The notes beneath the pieces were generated by a model. The model ran no database searches, was not told where the DNA came from, and saw only the letters and a program-made list of their open reading frames with translations. Source: Penium margaritaceum (lineage: Eukaryota; Streptophyta; Zygnematophyceae; Desmidiales; Peniaceae). Taken from it: DNA of 64,000 nucleotides. Made by a program: the position numbers and the translations under genes. Every line of letters begins with the position of its first letter. The first letter of the stretch is position 1. Location of the stretch: the NCBI GenBank assembly GCA_023375785.1, contig SZWC01000082.1, forward strand, positions 19,414-83,413, written 5' to 3'. Shown here in pieces: positions 55,205-64,000 of the stretch.

Positions 55205-56082
55205 TGTCAGAAAACGGCCCCTGGGGGGGGCAGTTCCAACGTGGTCCGACGGGTCTATTGTGTGTTCACGGCTATGTTTTGTGGGTGGTTATGAGTCTAA
55301 GCATGAGCTTTCTGGTCGCCTCACGCTATGTTTCTGGGAGTCGAAGGCATTCGCAAGACAATCACTTTTGTGAAGGGAATAGCGCAGTTTTGCATGAGGT
55401 TTTAAGCATGGACATGATCTAAACAATTGTAAGGCTTGTCATGAGCTCTCCAACGCACCAAAACGTGCGCGATTCAGATAACCGTAGCTCCCTCTACGTC
55501 AGTCAAAGCGCAGCACCCCAAACCAGCCGCTCACTCGGTGGCGCACACCATGTCGCCTGCCAAGGCGCCTCCACACATCAAGGACCCATCAAAACGCCAT
55601 TCGGGAGGCTGTTCGCGGACCTTCAGTCGGAATTTTGACTAAGTCCCCGAGTAACAAACTGTACTACTGAGTTTTGGACTCTGAGTCAGGATTTTGGCTA
55701 AGTCCCTCAGTAACGAACTGTACTCCTGAAATCCGGCAGATCATCCACCGTACGCCTCGGCAGTCCTTCCGGAGCAAAATCCCCAGATGGCATTTTGTTA
55801 CTCGCTCCGGTCAATTATTCACCGGAAGTCGAACCGCGGCCGGCTCCTAGAACTGTACACCCCAGCTTTGGAAGCCCATATCTACCTTGTTACTTGTCTG
55901 ATTCTGGTGAAACAACTTCCATAGGATTCCACAACTCGTCCACATTCAGGGGCAATCCGTTATTTTAGGATCCGAGCAATCCTTGAGTCGCCAGATCCAT
56001 TGACAAGGATTTTCCTCTCTGTGGGGGATTGTCGGCGCCTCCCAGCGCCCACTTGGGCATGCAAAGGGGCAAATCTTCAACA
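55205..56082 (-). repeat. Copia 1 LTR, upstream (5') copy
   Basis: An 878-bp LTR, partner of 49600-50590, with the same TGTCAGAAAACGG start and ATCTTCAACA end. It carries the same 59-bp tandem pair (at 55632 and 55691). Confidence 0.88.
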
Positions 56083-57651
56083 ATTGTGAGTGGTTGCAAG
56101 TAGTTGTCAGTGGTTGCAAGTGGTTGCGAGGAGTTGTGAGTGGTTGCCAGAAGTTGCGAGTCGTTGCGAGTGGTTTTGAGTGGTTGCGAGTGGCTGCAAG
56201 TTTTTGCGAGTGGTTGTGAGTGGTTGCGAGTGGTTATGAATGGTTGTGACTTGTTGTGAGTAGTTGCAAGTGGTTGTGAGTGGTTGCGAGTGGTTGCCAG
56301 TGGTTGTGAGTGGTTGGGAGTGGTTGCGTGTGGTTATGAGTGGTTGCAAGTGGCTGCGGGTGGTTGTGAGTGATTGTGAGAAGTTGCAAGTGGTTGCGAG
56401 TGGTTGCGACTGGTTGCAAATGGTTGCAAGTGGTTGCGAGTGGTTGTGAGTGGTTTTGTGTGATTGCCAATGATTGCGAGTGGTTGACAGTGGTTGTGAG
56501 TGGTTGCATATGGTTGCGAGTGGTTGCGAGTGGTTGCAAGTGGTTGTGAGTGGTTGCCAGTGGTTGCCAGTTGTTACGTGTAGTTGCAAGCAGTTGCGAA
56601 TGTTGTGACTGGTTGAGAGTGGTTGCGAGTGGTTGCGAGTGGTTGCGAGTGGTTGTGAGTGGTTATGAGTGGGTGCGAGTGCTTGCAAGTCGTTGTGAGT
56701 GGTTACGAGTACTTGCAAGTTGTTGCAAGTGGTTGTGAGTAGTCGTGACTGGTTGCAAGTGGTTGCAAATCGTTGCGAGTGCTTGCAAGTGGTTCCTAGT
56801 GGTTGGGAGTGGTTGCGAGTGGTTACGAGTGGTTGTAAATGGTTGCGAGTGGTTGCAAGTGTTTGCGAGTGGTTGCGAGTGGATGCGAGTGGTTGCAAGT
56901 GGTTGCGAGTGGTTGCGAGTGGTTACAAGTGCATGCCAGAGGTTGTGAGTAGTTGCAAGTGGTTGCGAGCTGTTGCGAGTGGTTGAGAGTGGTTGCGAGT
57001 GGTTGAGAGTGGTTGTGAGTGGTTGTGAGTGGTTGGGAGTGGTTGTGAGTGGTTGCAAGTGGTTGCAAGTGGTTGCGAATGGTTGCAAGTAATTGCAAGT
57101 GGTTTCAAGTGGTTGCAAGTGCTTGCAAGTGGTTGCAAGTGATTGTAAGTGGTTGCAACTGTTTGCAAGTTGTTATGAGTGGTTGCGAGTGGTTGAGAGT
57201 GGTTGCGAGTGGTTGCAAGTGGTTATGAGTGGATGTGAGTGGTTGCGAGTGGTTGCGATTGGTTGGGAGTGGTTGTGAGTGGCTCTGAGTTGTTACGAGT
57301 GGTTGCAAGAGGATGCAAGTGGTTGCTTGTGGTTGCGAGTGGTTGCGAGTGGATGCGATTGGTTGCGAGTGGTTGTGAGTGGTTGCAAATGGTTGCAAAA
57401 GACAGCGAGTGGTTGTGAGTGGTTGCAAGTGGATGTGAGTGGTTGGAAGTGGTTGTGAGTGGTTATGAGTGGTTGCCAGTGGTTGCGAGTGGTTGCGAGT
57501 GGTTTTGAGCAGTTATTAGTGGTTGCAAGTGGTTGCGAGTAGTTGCAAGTGGTTGCAAGTGGTTGCAAGTGGTTACAAGTCGTTGCAAGTTGTTGGAAGT
57601 GGTTGGGAGTTGTTGCGAGTGGTTGCAAGTGGTTGCAAGTGGTTGCGAGTT
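56083..57651 (+). repeat. Decamer satellite array, segment 3
   Basis: The array resumes for 1.6 kb between copia 1 and gypsy 2. It contains the landmark variant (GTTACGTGTAG...GAATGTTGTGACTGG, 56573-56613) and later variants shared with 47.7-49.3 kb, such as ATGCCAGAGGTTGTGAG at 56933. The right edge is the gypsy 2 LTR, so the array presumably continues beyond the window. No gene is supported. Confidence 0.94.
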
Positions 57652-58440
57652 TGTAATGAGGTGCCCCTATTTTTCTGGCATACTCGGGGCCTCGACCGAG
57701 TTTCTGGGGGCATCTGGGCCATTTTCCGTTTTTCGGAAATGTGGCTCGCGGTCGAATTCACCTCCACTCGACCGCAACTGCGCGGATGCGGGGATGCACG
57801 GACGCGAGGAGGAGCGAGCGAGCGAATGGAGCATGGCGTGCTCCACATGCCAGGGGCGTGTTTCGCTCGTCGCTTTGCAACAGCGTTCCGATCACGCCAC
57901 GCGAGGGTGGCTTAAACTCTCTCGGCAAGTAGCGTAACGGCGACGCTACCCGCCGAGGGGTTGTTTCGACGGACGGCCCCGGCAACTGCGGCGGTCAACG
58001 GCGGCAGTAAAACCGTTGACTGCGACCGTGCGACGGTTGCAGTTCTCCAGTGGCGTGCGCAACACGGTGACCGCATCCACCGCCGAGAAGCATACGGGAG
58101 CAACGACGCGGCTCGCTGAGAGACAAGATCGACCGTCGATCTCAACGATCGACGGCCGGGGACTTCTCGCACTAGACATTAGGTGCAAGTAGAGTACCAG
58201 GTTCAGGTGCAAGCAGAGCACTCAGTTCAGGTGCAAGTAGCTTGTCATAGCAAGCTAGGAAAGCAGTAGGCTGAGACCGTGGCTAGCCAGCCAGAAAGTA
58301 TAAATACCCAGTACTCAGTTCAATCTCATTAACTTGTATTTTCCAGCTCTGGCTTCATAAAATCTCCAGGTCTATCTTTCCGCTGCGACTGTGCTCTGCA
58401 CACACCAAGGCTGAATCTCCAGAGAGCACCCACTCTCACA
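57652..58440 (+). repeat. Gypsy 2 5' LTR
   Basis: A 789-bp LTR inferred from the satellite junction (TGTAATGAGG) and the primer-binding site that follows its CTCTCACA end (TGT...ACA ends). It has inverted repeats at 57994-58001/58013-58020 (8-bp arms) and 58133-58141/58147-58155 (9-bp arms), and a 24-bp tandem repeat starting AGGTGCAAG at 58181, 58205 and 58229. Only one copy is in the window. Confidence 0.78.
58299..58306 (+). promoter_or_regulatory. TATA box of gypsy 2 LTR promoter
   Basis: TATAAATA lies 135 bp before the LTR end, a usual place for a retrotransposon core promoter, with a likely transcription start about 30 bp downstream. Confidence 0.65.
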
Positions 58441-58442
58441 TC

Positions 58443-58457
58443 TGGTATCAGAGCCAG
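58443..58457 (+). other. Gypsy 2 primer-binding site, initiator tRNA-Met 3' end
   Basis: TGGTATCAGAGCCAG follows the LTR by two bases. It is the complement of CTGGCTCTGATACCA, the 3' end of plant initiator tRNA-Met. This is the classic plant LTR-element site. Confidence 0.9.
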
Positions 58458-58798
58458 AGCCACGTGTTGGGCGGAAGCGCTGCCGGAGCTCGCAAAACTT
58501 CAAGGAGCGAAGGCACGGACTACGTCGGACAACGTCGAGGCTGATCGAGAGGGAGATTGCTGGACCAGACTTCGAAGCTAACGCACGAGCCAACCTCTGG
58601 AAAATTTTCTACATTTCCAGAGCGTCCACACGGCCTACCGTGCGCGCGCGAGAGACGACGGGTGACTCCCACGCACTTCGAAGACCTCAGATTTTTGTCC
58701 CGGACTGCCGAATTGCTGCCGAAATTTTTTTCGATTGCTGCCGAAACGCTGCCAAATTTTTTCGAAGGATCTCCTGTGGCTAAAATTTATCTAGAGCC

Positions 58799-59526
58799 AT
58801 GGAGCAGGCCCTGCAGCAGATTGTAGAGCAGCTGGGAGCCCTCAAGCTGGAGAATGAGCGGCTCAATCGGCAGATGGCTGACATACGGGACGAGACTGGC
58901 GCTGGACAGGTTGGGGCGGCCCGGTCAAGGAGTCCGCCGAGACCAAAGCCAAAGGCTCCGGAAGCGTTCAATCCCTCTGTCAAGGGAGCGAGCGTTCGGA
59001 CCTGGTTGTTCGCGATAAACAGCTACTTTGGGGCTCTGGGTCACCCTCCAGAGGACGATGCTGTGCGTGTGTCATTCGCGGTGACACTGCTACGTGGAGC
59101 AGCATTGGAGTGGTGGAGGCAGCTGAATATGGTGGCCACTCGAGGTGGAGGTGGGAACGCAGCTATGCAACATGCCGTGTTGTGGCAGCCAGGCGCGGGG
59201 CAAGCTGAAGCTCGCGTGCCGACGACATGGGAGCAGTTCGAGCAAGCCATCAGAGATCCATTTGATCTCGTGAACACCTCCATGGTCGCACGCAACAAGT
59301 TGAAGCAGTTGAAGCAGATTGGCTCAGTGCAGGAGTACACACGTCATTTCTTGGCGTTGTGCTCGGAGATTGACGACATGAGCGAGCCGGAGATGGCAGA
59401 CAAGTACCATGATGATTTGAAGGCAGAAATTCAGCGCACGCTGGCACTCAGTGGAATCACGGAGTTCCAGGCGATGGTAGCCACTGCTGAGCGCGTTGAC
59501 GCGCTACGCTACCATCGAGGGGGTTT
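58799..59526 (+). pseudogene. Gypsy 2: gag, cut by copia 2 insertion
   Basis: This encodes the N-terminal and central part of a Ty3/gypsy Gag. The start ATG at 58799 is followed by a leucine-heptad-like helix (QIVEQLGALKLENERLNRQM), then a basic PRPKPKAPEAF stretch, and the retrotransposon-gag core: VRTWLFAINSYFGAL, GAALEWWRQLN, TWEQFEQAIRDPF and VQEYTRHFLALCSEI. The 340-bp leader before it (58458-58798) shows nothing further. The sequence passes directly into the copia 2 LTR. Confidence 0.82.
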
Positions 59527-60179
59527 TGTTGAATGTTTTTGCCCCTTGTTCAGTGTTGTAGGACGGATCAGGAATGCTCTGCCCCTTGTGGAGGTATGAC
59601 CCCTAGATCCGTTGTAGTGTGACTCAACTATGCTCTGTCTCTTGTGAGATATGACCTCTGAGTACACCATGTGGGTGAGTGGTTACCTTGGCCATTTTGT
59701 TGATTTGGCCAAGTGAGAGGTCATGAGGTCGATCCTGGCCCCATGCATATCTTGTTTGCTGTGGAAGCTTCCAAGAAAGAAAGTCCGTAGCTTCTTGGAC
59801 GCTACATGGTTGGTCTGTCACCTTGACACTAGGATGCTTATGTGTCAAGCCCACAGTGCAAGTCTATTGGTGATGTGGCTGGTTCAGGCCACTTCCCAGG
59901 AATGTGCTTTTGAGTTCTAGGACTAGACAGACAGCTATAAAAGGACTTGTCTTGCATGCTGATCAATCAACCCTTGCTTGATGCTCTCTTGCGTATTGAC
60001 GACTTGAGCTCTTCTTGCGATGTAATGCTAAGGCGTTAGTACTCTTGAAGGTGAAGTGTATGCCTGATTAAGTTTGGGGTGCATGACACATACCTGCAAA
60101 GGAAGAAGGTGTAAGAACCTTTGTGAGCTTTTCGGTTTCGCGGCTTCTCTGCCAGAGGTGGTTAGCTCAATAGCTAACA
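59527..60179 (+). repeat. Copia 2 5' LTR
   Basis: A 653-bp LTR from TGTTGAATG to GCTAACA, giving TGTT...AACA inverted ends. The left edge is where gypsy gag stops and the right edge is fixed by the primer-binding site. Confidence 0.82.
59936..59943 (+). promoter_or_regulatory. TATA box of copia 2 LTR promoter
   Basis: TATAAAAG lies about 240 bp before the LTR end, suited to driving the genomic transcript. Confidence 0.65.
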
Positions 60180-60196
60180 AAGGGTTATGGGCCCAC
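60180..60196 (+). other. Copia 2 primer-binding site for the anticodon arm of initiator tRNA-Met
   Basis: AAGGGTTATGGGCCCAC directly follows the LTR. GGGTTATGGGCCCAC (60182-60196) is the exact complement of GTGGGCCCATAACCC in plant initiator tRNA-Met: the CAU anticodon, its loop and both stem strands. This implies a half-tRNA primer. Animal initiator tRNA has CTGGG where plants have GTGGG, so the site fits the plant form. Confidence 0.85.
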
Positions 60197-60435
60197 TCCT
60201 CTGGTTAGGGAAGTTTTACGCACGCAACCGCTAAGGTCACAAGCAGTGAGAGCGCCTTCGCTCTCACCCAACTTCTCTGTTTGCAGGGCAATATCAGCAG
60301 GAGGGGAATGCAACACATCTGCACCTTTCTACCTTGGGAGCTGACATCAGCCTACATCAGCCTACAGCGGCCTCAAACACAGGTTCATCGGCATCAACAA
60401 CAGGTGCAGCAGCTAAAGCAGTTGTAGTTGTGGGG

Positions 60436-61266
60436 ATGGCAGGGACAGGGGAACCAGGGAATCATTCGCCCATCCTCAAGTTTGATGGAGAGGGGTTTGC
60501 ACTCTGGAAGTGGCAGTTTGAGATCATCATGGATGACAAAGATCTGCTAGGATATTTTGATGGAAGTATCCCAGCACCAAAGGAGGAGGGTGCTGACCTT
60601 CTGGCATGGGTCAAGCTCAACAAGAAGGCTCTCGCCATTCTTGTGTCCTCCATACAACCCGCAGTCCTTTCACACATCTGCGGTTGTACAGTGGCAGCCG
60701 CGGCATACGCCAAACTCGGCAAGGTGTTTCAGTCCTCCTAACTTGCCAACCGTCTCTTCATTCTACAAAACCTCATCAGCATGAGGCTTGGTGAAGGGGA
60801 GGATGTCTCCGCCTTCATGCAAAAGTTTGAGACGCTCTTGCAACAAGCCACCGGCATGGGTTGGGACCTGAAATCCGACATGCAGGCCATGATCTTTCTG
60901 ATGACGCTGCCGGAAAGTTGGGGCCCCATGATAACAGTGCTTGGAGGGTGGACTGAAGATCTAGTTTCCTACACCACCGTCTCTGAGTATGTGCAGAATG
61001 AAGCCATGCGTCATAGCAGTAGTGAAGCAAACATGGCTGCCTTTGCCTCACGGAGCAGCGGCACCTTTCGCAATACCTCATCCTCTGGGTACAAGGGGAA
61101 CAACAGCACTAGCAACAGTGGAAGGGGTGCAAAGCGCCAAGGAAACTGCCACAACTGTGGCAAGGCCGGACACTGGGCTCGAGAGTGCCGTGCACCCAAG
61201 AGAGAGGGAGGAGACGGGGATGAATGGCGAGGGGGAAATGGTGGGAAGGATCCCACAAGCTTGATG
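60436..61266 (+). pseudogene. Copia 2: gag (UBN2-type) with zinc knuckle
   Basis: The likely start is the in-frame ATG at 60436. Signatures are FDGEGFALWKWQFEIIMDD, LLAWVKLNKKALAILVSSI, the matching SLANRLFILQNLIS-type region and LPESWGPMI, with a CCHC knuckle (CHNCGKAGHWARECR) at about 61146-61190. It resembles copia 1 gag along its length. The 240-bp leader before it (60197-60435) shows no other feature. Confidence 0.83.
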
Positions 61267-61780
61267 GCTGAGTGTGCCTCCAACAAAGGGCGGGCGATAC
61301 TCAGGCCAGGAGCCTATGGCCTTGACTCGGGCACAAACGAGCACACCACTTACGAGAAGAGAGACTTCNGGATTGGTGACAAGCTGGTCACAGTGGGTGT
61401 CAACGGTGGAGTTTCCGACCTCAAGCTAGAGGGGGTGGTCTACTTGCCCTCCTTCACAGCCAACCTGCTCTCCGTCTCTAAGATAACTGACCATGGCATG
61501 ACAGTGGTCTTTACAGAGAAGGAAGCAGTGATAGTTCCCACCAAGGACATCAACATTTCCTACTCTTCCAAGAAGTTTGTCGCACACGTTCCTCGCGTTG
61601 ATGGACTCTACGTCTTGCAGACCAAAACGACAACTTCAACGGCTGAATCTTTGGCCGAAAGTGATGATGAGGAGAGCAGCGATGCAGACTCAGATGAGGA
61701 AGGACATGTTGGAGCAGCGGAAGCAGTGGAAGCAGATGATTCGGCAACAAAACCGCAAGCAAATGCAGCCAGTGGGGCTG
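61267..61780 (+). pseudogene. Copia 2: retropepsin
   Basis: The active-site region GLDSGTNEHTTY lies near 61318-61350, followed by VGVNGGVSDLKLEGVVYLPS and FTANLLSVSKITDHGMTVVF, the standard copia protease and its C-terminal extension. An acidic serine-rich linker (SDDEESSDADSDEEG) leads to the pre-integrase domain. One N lies at 61370. Confidence 0.83.
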
Positions 61781-62606
61781 TTCATTCTAACCTGTGCACA
61801 TCCTCCAAGAACCTGTGGCACAGGTGCTTTGGACACGTGGCTCATTGCACATTGGAGCTCATGGGAAAGCAGGAGCTAGTGCGTGGGATGGAGCTAGGTG
61901 ATGAGGTGGAGGGAGCGGAGATCATGTGTGAGCCATGCCTTCAAGGCAAGGCAAAAAGGAAACCCTTCAAGCGCAATGGAACGCGTGCTCTCGCACCTCT
62001 TGATCTTGTCCACTCTGACGTATGTGGTCCCTTTCGCATACCATCAAATGGAGGCAGCCGATATTTCCTCACATGCATCGACGACAACAGCCGCAAAGTC
62101 TGGATATACTTTCTCAAAACGAAAAGTGAGGTGAAGGAGAATCTACAGGCCTTTGTCACTATGGTTGAGCGACAGAGTGGAAAGAAGGTGAAGGCATTCA
62201 GGACGGACAATGGGGGAGAGTACGAAGCTTGCAGGGAGTGGCTCAAGACACAGGGGATTGAACACCAGAAAACTACGCCCTACTCACCTCAAAGCAACGG
62301 CGTAGCAGAGAGGATGAACCAGACGCTCCTAGGCATGACAAGGTGCATGCTCTTTGACGCCAAGCTTCCTCCTAGGTTCTGGGCTGAAGCAGCACGTACG
62401 GCTACATACCTTGTGAACCTCACACCTGCAGCAGCTCTGCGAAGGAGAGGCAAGAAGAAGCAGACACAGCAGTTGAAGACGCCTCAAGAAGCATGGTCAG
62501 GCAGGAAGCCGGACGCCTCCCATCTCAAGGTGTTCGGTTGCACCGGGTTTGCCAAGGTCCAGGCTGGTGAGGGCCCTGGAAAGCTCGATGCAAGAGCACG
62601 AAAGTG
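61780..62606 (+). pseudogene. Copia 2: GAG-pre-integrase and integrase
   Basis: The zinc-binding part has LWHRCFGHVAH and MCEPCLQGKAKRKPF. The catalytic core has LVHSDVCGPF, RTDNGGEYE and SPQSNGVAERMNQTLLGM, covering the D, D and E positions of the copia integrase. The C-terminal part HLKVFGCTGFAKVQ runs to the N gap at 62607. Confidence 0.9.
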
Positions 62607-62892
62607 NNNNNNNNNNNNNNNNNNNNNNNNNNNNNNNNNNNNNNNNNNNNNNNNNNNNNNNNNNNNNNNNNNNNNNNNNNNNNNNNNNNNNNNNNNNNNN
62701 NNNNNNNNNNNNNNNNNNNNNNNNNNNNNNNNNNNNNNNNNNNNNNNNNNNNNNNNNNNNNNNNNNNNNNNNNNNNNNNNNNNNNNNNNNNNNNNNNNNN
62801 NNNNNNNNNNNNNNNNNNNNNNNNNNNNNNNNNNNNNNNNNNNNNNNNNNNNNNNNNNNNNNNNNNNNNNNNNNNNNNNNNNNNNNNNNNNN
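62607..62892. other. Sequence gap (286 Ns) in copia 2
   Basis: The gap falls between integrase-end residues (LDARARKC) and FIGYDTAHKAYRLWD. In copia relatives these two motifs are only a few residues apart, so the true missing length may be much shorter than 286 bases. Confidence 0.8.
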
Positions 62893-64000
62893 ATTTTCAT
62901 CGGTTACGACACCGCCCACAAAGCCTATCGACTGTGGGACCAAGGAGCCAAGAAGGTCATCCGCAGCAAAGACGTGGATTTCCACGAAATGTCTCTGAGT
63001 AAGGGAGAGCATCTCGAACTCGAGAACGCTCCAGAACAGGGAGAGTGGCTCACTCTCCTAGAAGAGGGAGACGAAGCACCAGCACAATGGCATGGGATAG
63101 GTGCTGCAACAGGGAGAGGAGCTCGTGAAGATGACTCGGAGGAATCAGACTCTGATTCCGACGTATCCGATCCTCCGGAACATGAGGATGATGCCTCTCC
63201 CATCATCAACGACGAACCAGACCTCCAGCCTCTACATCAACAGCACCAGCCAGCAGGTTCAAGGAGCAGTTCACGCCTCAAAGTACCTCGGCAGCATTAC
63301 GACGCAGATAGGGGTGAATGGACAGGCTTCAACTATTCATTCTTGGTTCAAGAGGAGCCAACGTCTGTCGCAGAGGCACTCACTCGGCCTGACAAAGCAG
63401 AGTGGGACGAAGCAATTCGCAGTGAACTCAGCTCCATTGAAGAGAATGGGACCTGGGTGCTGGTGGACAGACCTGCCGGGGCTCACGTTGTGGGGTCCAA
63501 GTGGGTGCTGAAAGTAAAAAGGAAACAGGATGGCAAGATAGACAAGTACAAGGCACGGGTGGTAGCAAAGGGGTTCTCCCAACGGCCTGGCGCAGAGTAC
63601 GATGAGACCTTTGCCCCAGTTGTGACGTTTGCCTCCATCCGGTCAATGCTCGCCATTGCTGCTGCCGAGAACATGGAGGTCCACCAGATGGATGTCAAGA
63701 CAGCCTTCCTTTACGGCAAACTTGACAAGGAGGTATTGATGGAGGTTCTGGAGGGGGTTGATGCTCCTCAGGGCAAGGTGTGTAGATTGGTGAAGGCACT
63801 CTATGGGCCAAAACAAGCGCCAAGACTTTGGTACCAGGAGATGGACACCTTCATGGCCAAGGAGTCCTTCATGCAGTGCGACAATGACCCTAGCATGTAC
63901 GTGCATGAGAGTGACAAAGGGACTATGTTGGTCGCCTTGTACGTTGATGACCTGATTCTATGCTCCTCTTCAACGCAGCTGCTAGACGATCTCAAGGGGC
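62893..64000 (+). pseudogene. Copia 2: integrase end, linker and reverse transcriptase (runs off window)
   Basis: After FIGYDTAHKAYRLWD and a D/E/S-rich linker, the RT begins near 63420 with NGTWVLVDRPAGAHVVGSKW, KYKARVVAKGFSQ, EYDETFAPVVTFASIRSML and MEVHQMDVKTAFLYG. The catalytic YVDD is at 63940-63951, within ALYVDDLILCSSS. Only the palm is inside the window; thumb and RNase H lie beyond. Confidence 0.9.

Larger units (their letters stand above)
49600..56082 (-). mobile_element. Ty1/copia LTR retrotransposon 1, minus strand, broken
   Basis: A 6.5-kb element inserted in the satellite. Reading the minus strand: 5' LTR (55205-56082), primer-binding site, gag, protease, integrase, RT, RNase H, polypurine tract and 3' LTR (49600-50590). 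IN before RT marks Ty1/copia. The LTRs are 991 and 878 bp and differ at about 12-13% of positions over the first 180 bp, so this insertion is clearly older than gypsy 1. The 5-bp flanks are ATTAC and ATTGT, a plausible but imperfect target duplication. Coding parts are in several pieces with many breaks. An N run lies at 50828-50863. Confidence 0.9.
57652..64000 (+). mobile_element. Ty3/gypsy LTR retrotransposon 2, 5' part, interrupted by copia 2
   Basis: A separate gypsy element on the plus strand, visible as 5' LTR (57652-58440), primer-binding site, leader and the first 730 bp of gag. At 59527 copia 2 is inserted, and the rest of gypsy 2 must lie beyond the right window edge. The element itself is inserted in the satellite; GAGTT (57647-57651) is the candidate target-duplication half. 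Age cannot be estimated because the second LTR is outside. Confidence 0.85.
59527..64000 (+). mobile_element. Ty1/copia LTR retrotransposon 2, nested in gypsy 2, right end outside window
   Basis: A plus-strand copia element with 5' LTR, primer-binding site, gag, protease, integrase and RT in copia order. RNase H and the 3' LTR lie beyond 64000. It sits inside the gag of gypsy 2 and so is younger than that element. Compared with copia 1 it is far better preserved, with few visible breaks. Sequence gaps are a single N at 61370 and 286 Ns at 62607-62892. Confidence 0.9.

Noticed and set aside
3819-57651. Dozens of long open frames (up to about 350 codons) encoding repeats such as QPLATTRNHS or VASGCEWLRV
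   Set aside because: They are frame-independent translations of a 10-bp satellite on both strands, with no start context, splice signals or non-repeat domain.
57652-58440. Host gene promoter and first exon next to the satellite
   Set aside because: The TG...CA ends, the primer-binding site immediately after, and the downstream gag identify it as an LTR.
60281-60300. Splice acceptor (CTGTTTGCAG) before copia 2 gag
   Set aside because: The match is good but there is no evident donor, and a leader with a gag ATG at 60436 explains the region without splicing.

Overview
The window looks like a stretch of satellite-rich heterochromatin from a large green-plant-lineage genome, possibly a charophyte alga such as Chara; I hold the genus guess weakly. 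The lineage evidence is direct. Three retroelements carry primer-binding sites that match initiator tRNA-Met in its plant form, one at the tRNA 3' end and two at the anticodon arm. The hAT, Ty3/gypsy and Ty1/copia families are all typical of plants. There is no ordinary host gene, tRNA, rRNA or CRISPR array.

Layout: (1) 1-3818 is the 3' part of a hAT DNA transposon with a three-exon transposase that reads open throughout. (2) 3819-19885, 35267-49599 and 56083-57651 are three pieces of one satellite array, about 32 kb in all. It is built from a 10-bp unit with consensus TTGCGAGTGG and carries larger duplications of 90 bp to several kb. (3) 19886-35266 is a 15.4-kb Ty3/gypsy element on the minus strand with 1.33-kb LTRs and a perfect 5-bp target duplication (GTGGG). 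(4) 49600-56082 is an older, broken Ty1/copia element on the minus strand. (5) 57652 to the window end is a second Ty3/gypsy element on the plus strand. Its gag is interrupted at 59527 by a second Ty1/copia element that runs off the right edge.

Taken together, the window is a single decamer satellite into which four mobile elements inserted separately, with a fifth nested in one of them. The hundreds of reading frames over the satellite are artefacts. Because 10 is not a multiple of 3, all three frames of each strand give the same ten-residue cycle (VVASGCEWLR forward, SQPLATTRNH reverse).

The most unusual points are these: the large gypsy element has two copies of a protease module, one before RT and one between RNase H and integrase; it has a row of about five PHD-like zinc fingers after the integrase; both copia elements have a primer-binding site for the anticodon arm of initiator tRNA, implying a half-tRNA primer; and the satellite unit varies mainly at its single CpG. 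Three sequence duplications beside N runs (1722-2272, 23136-23497, 50679-51012) look like contig-joining artefacts.
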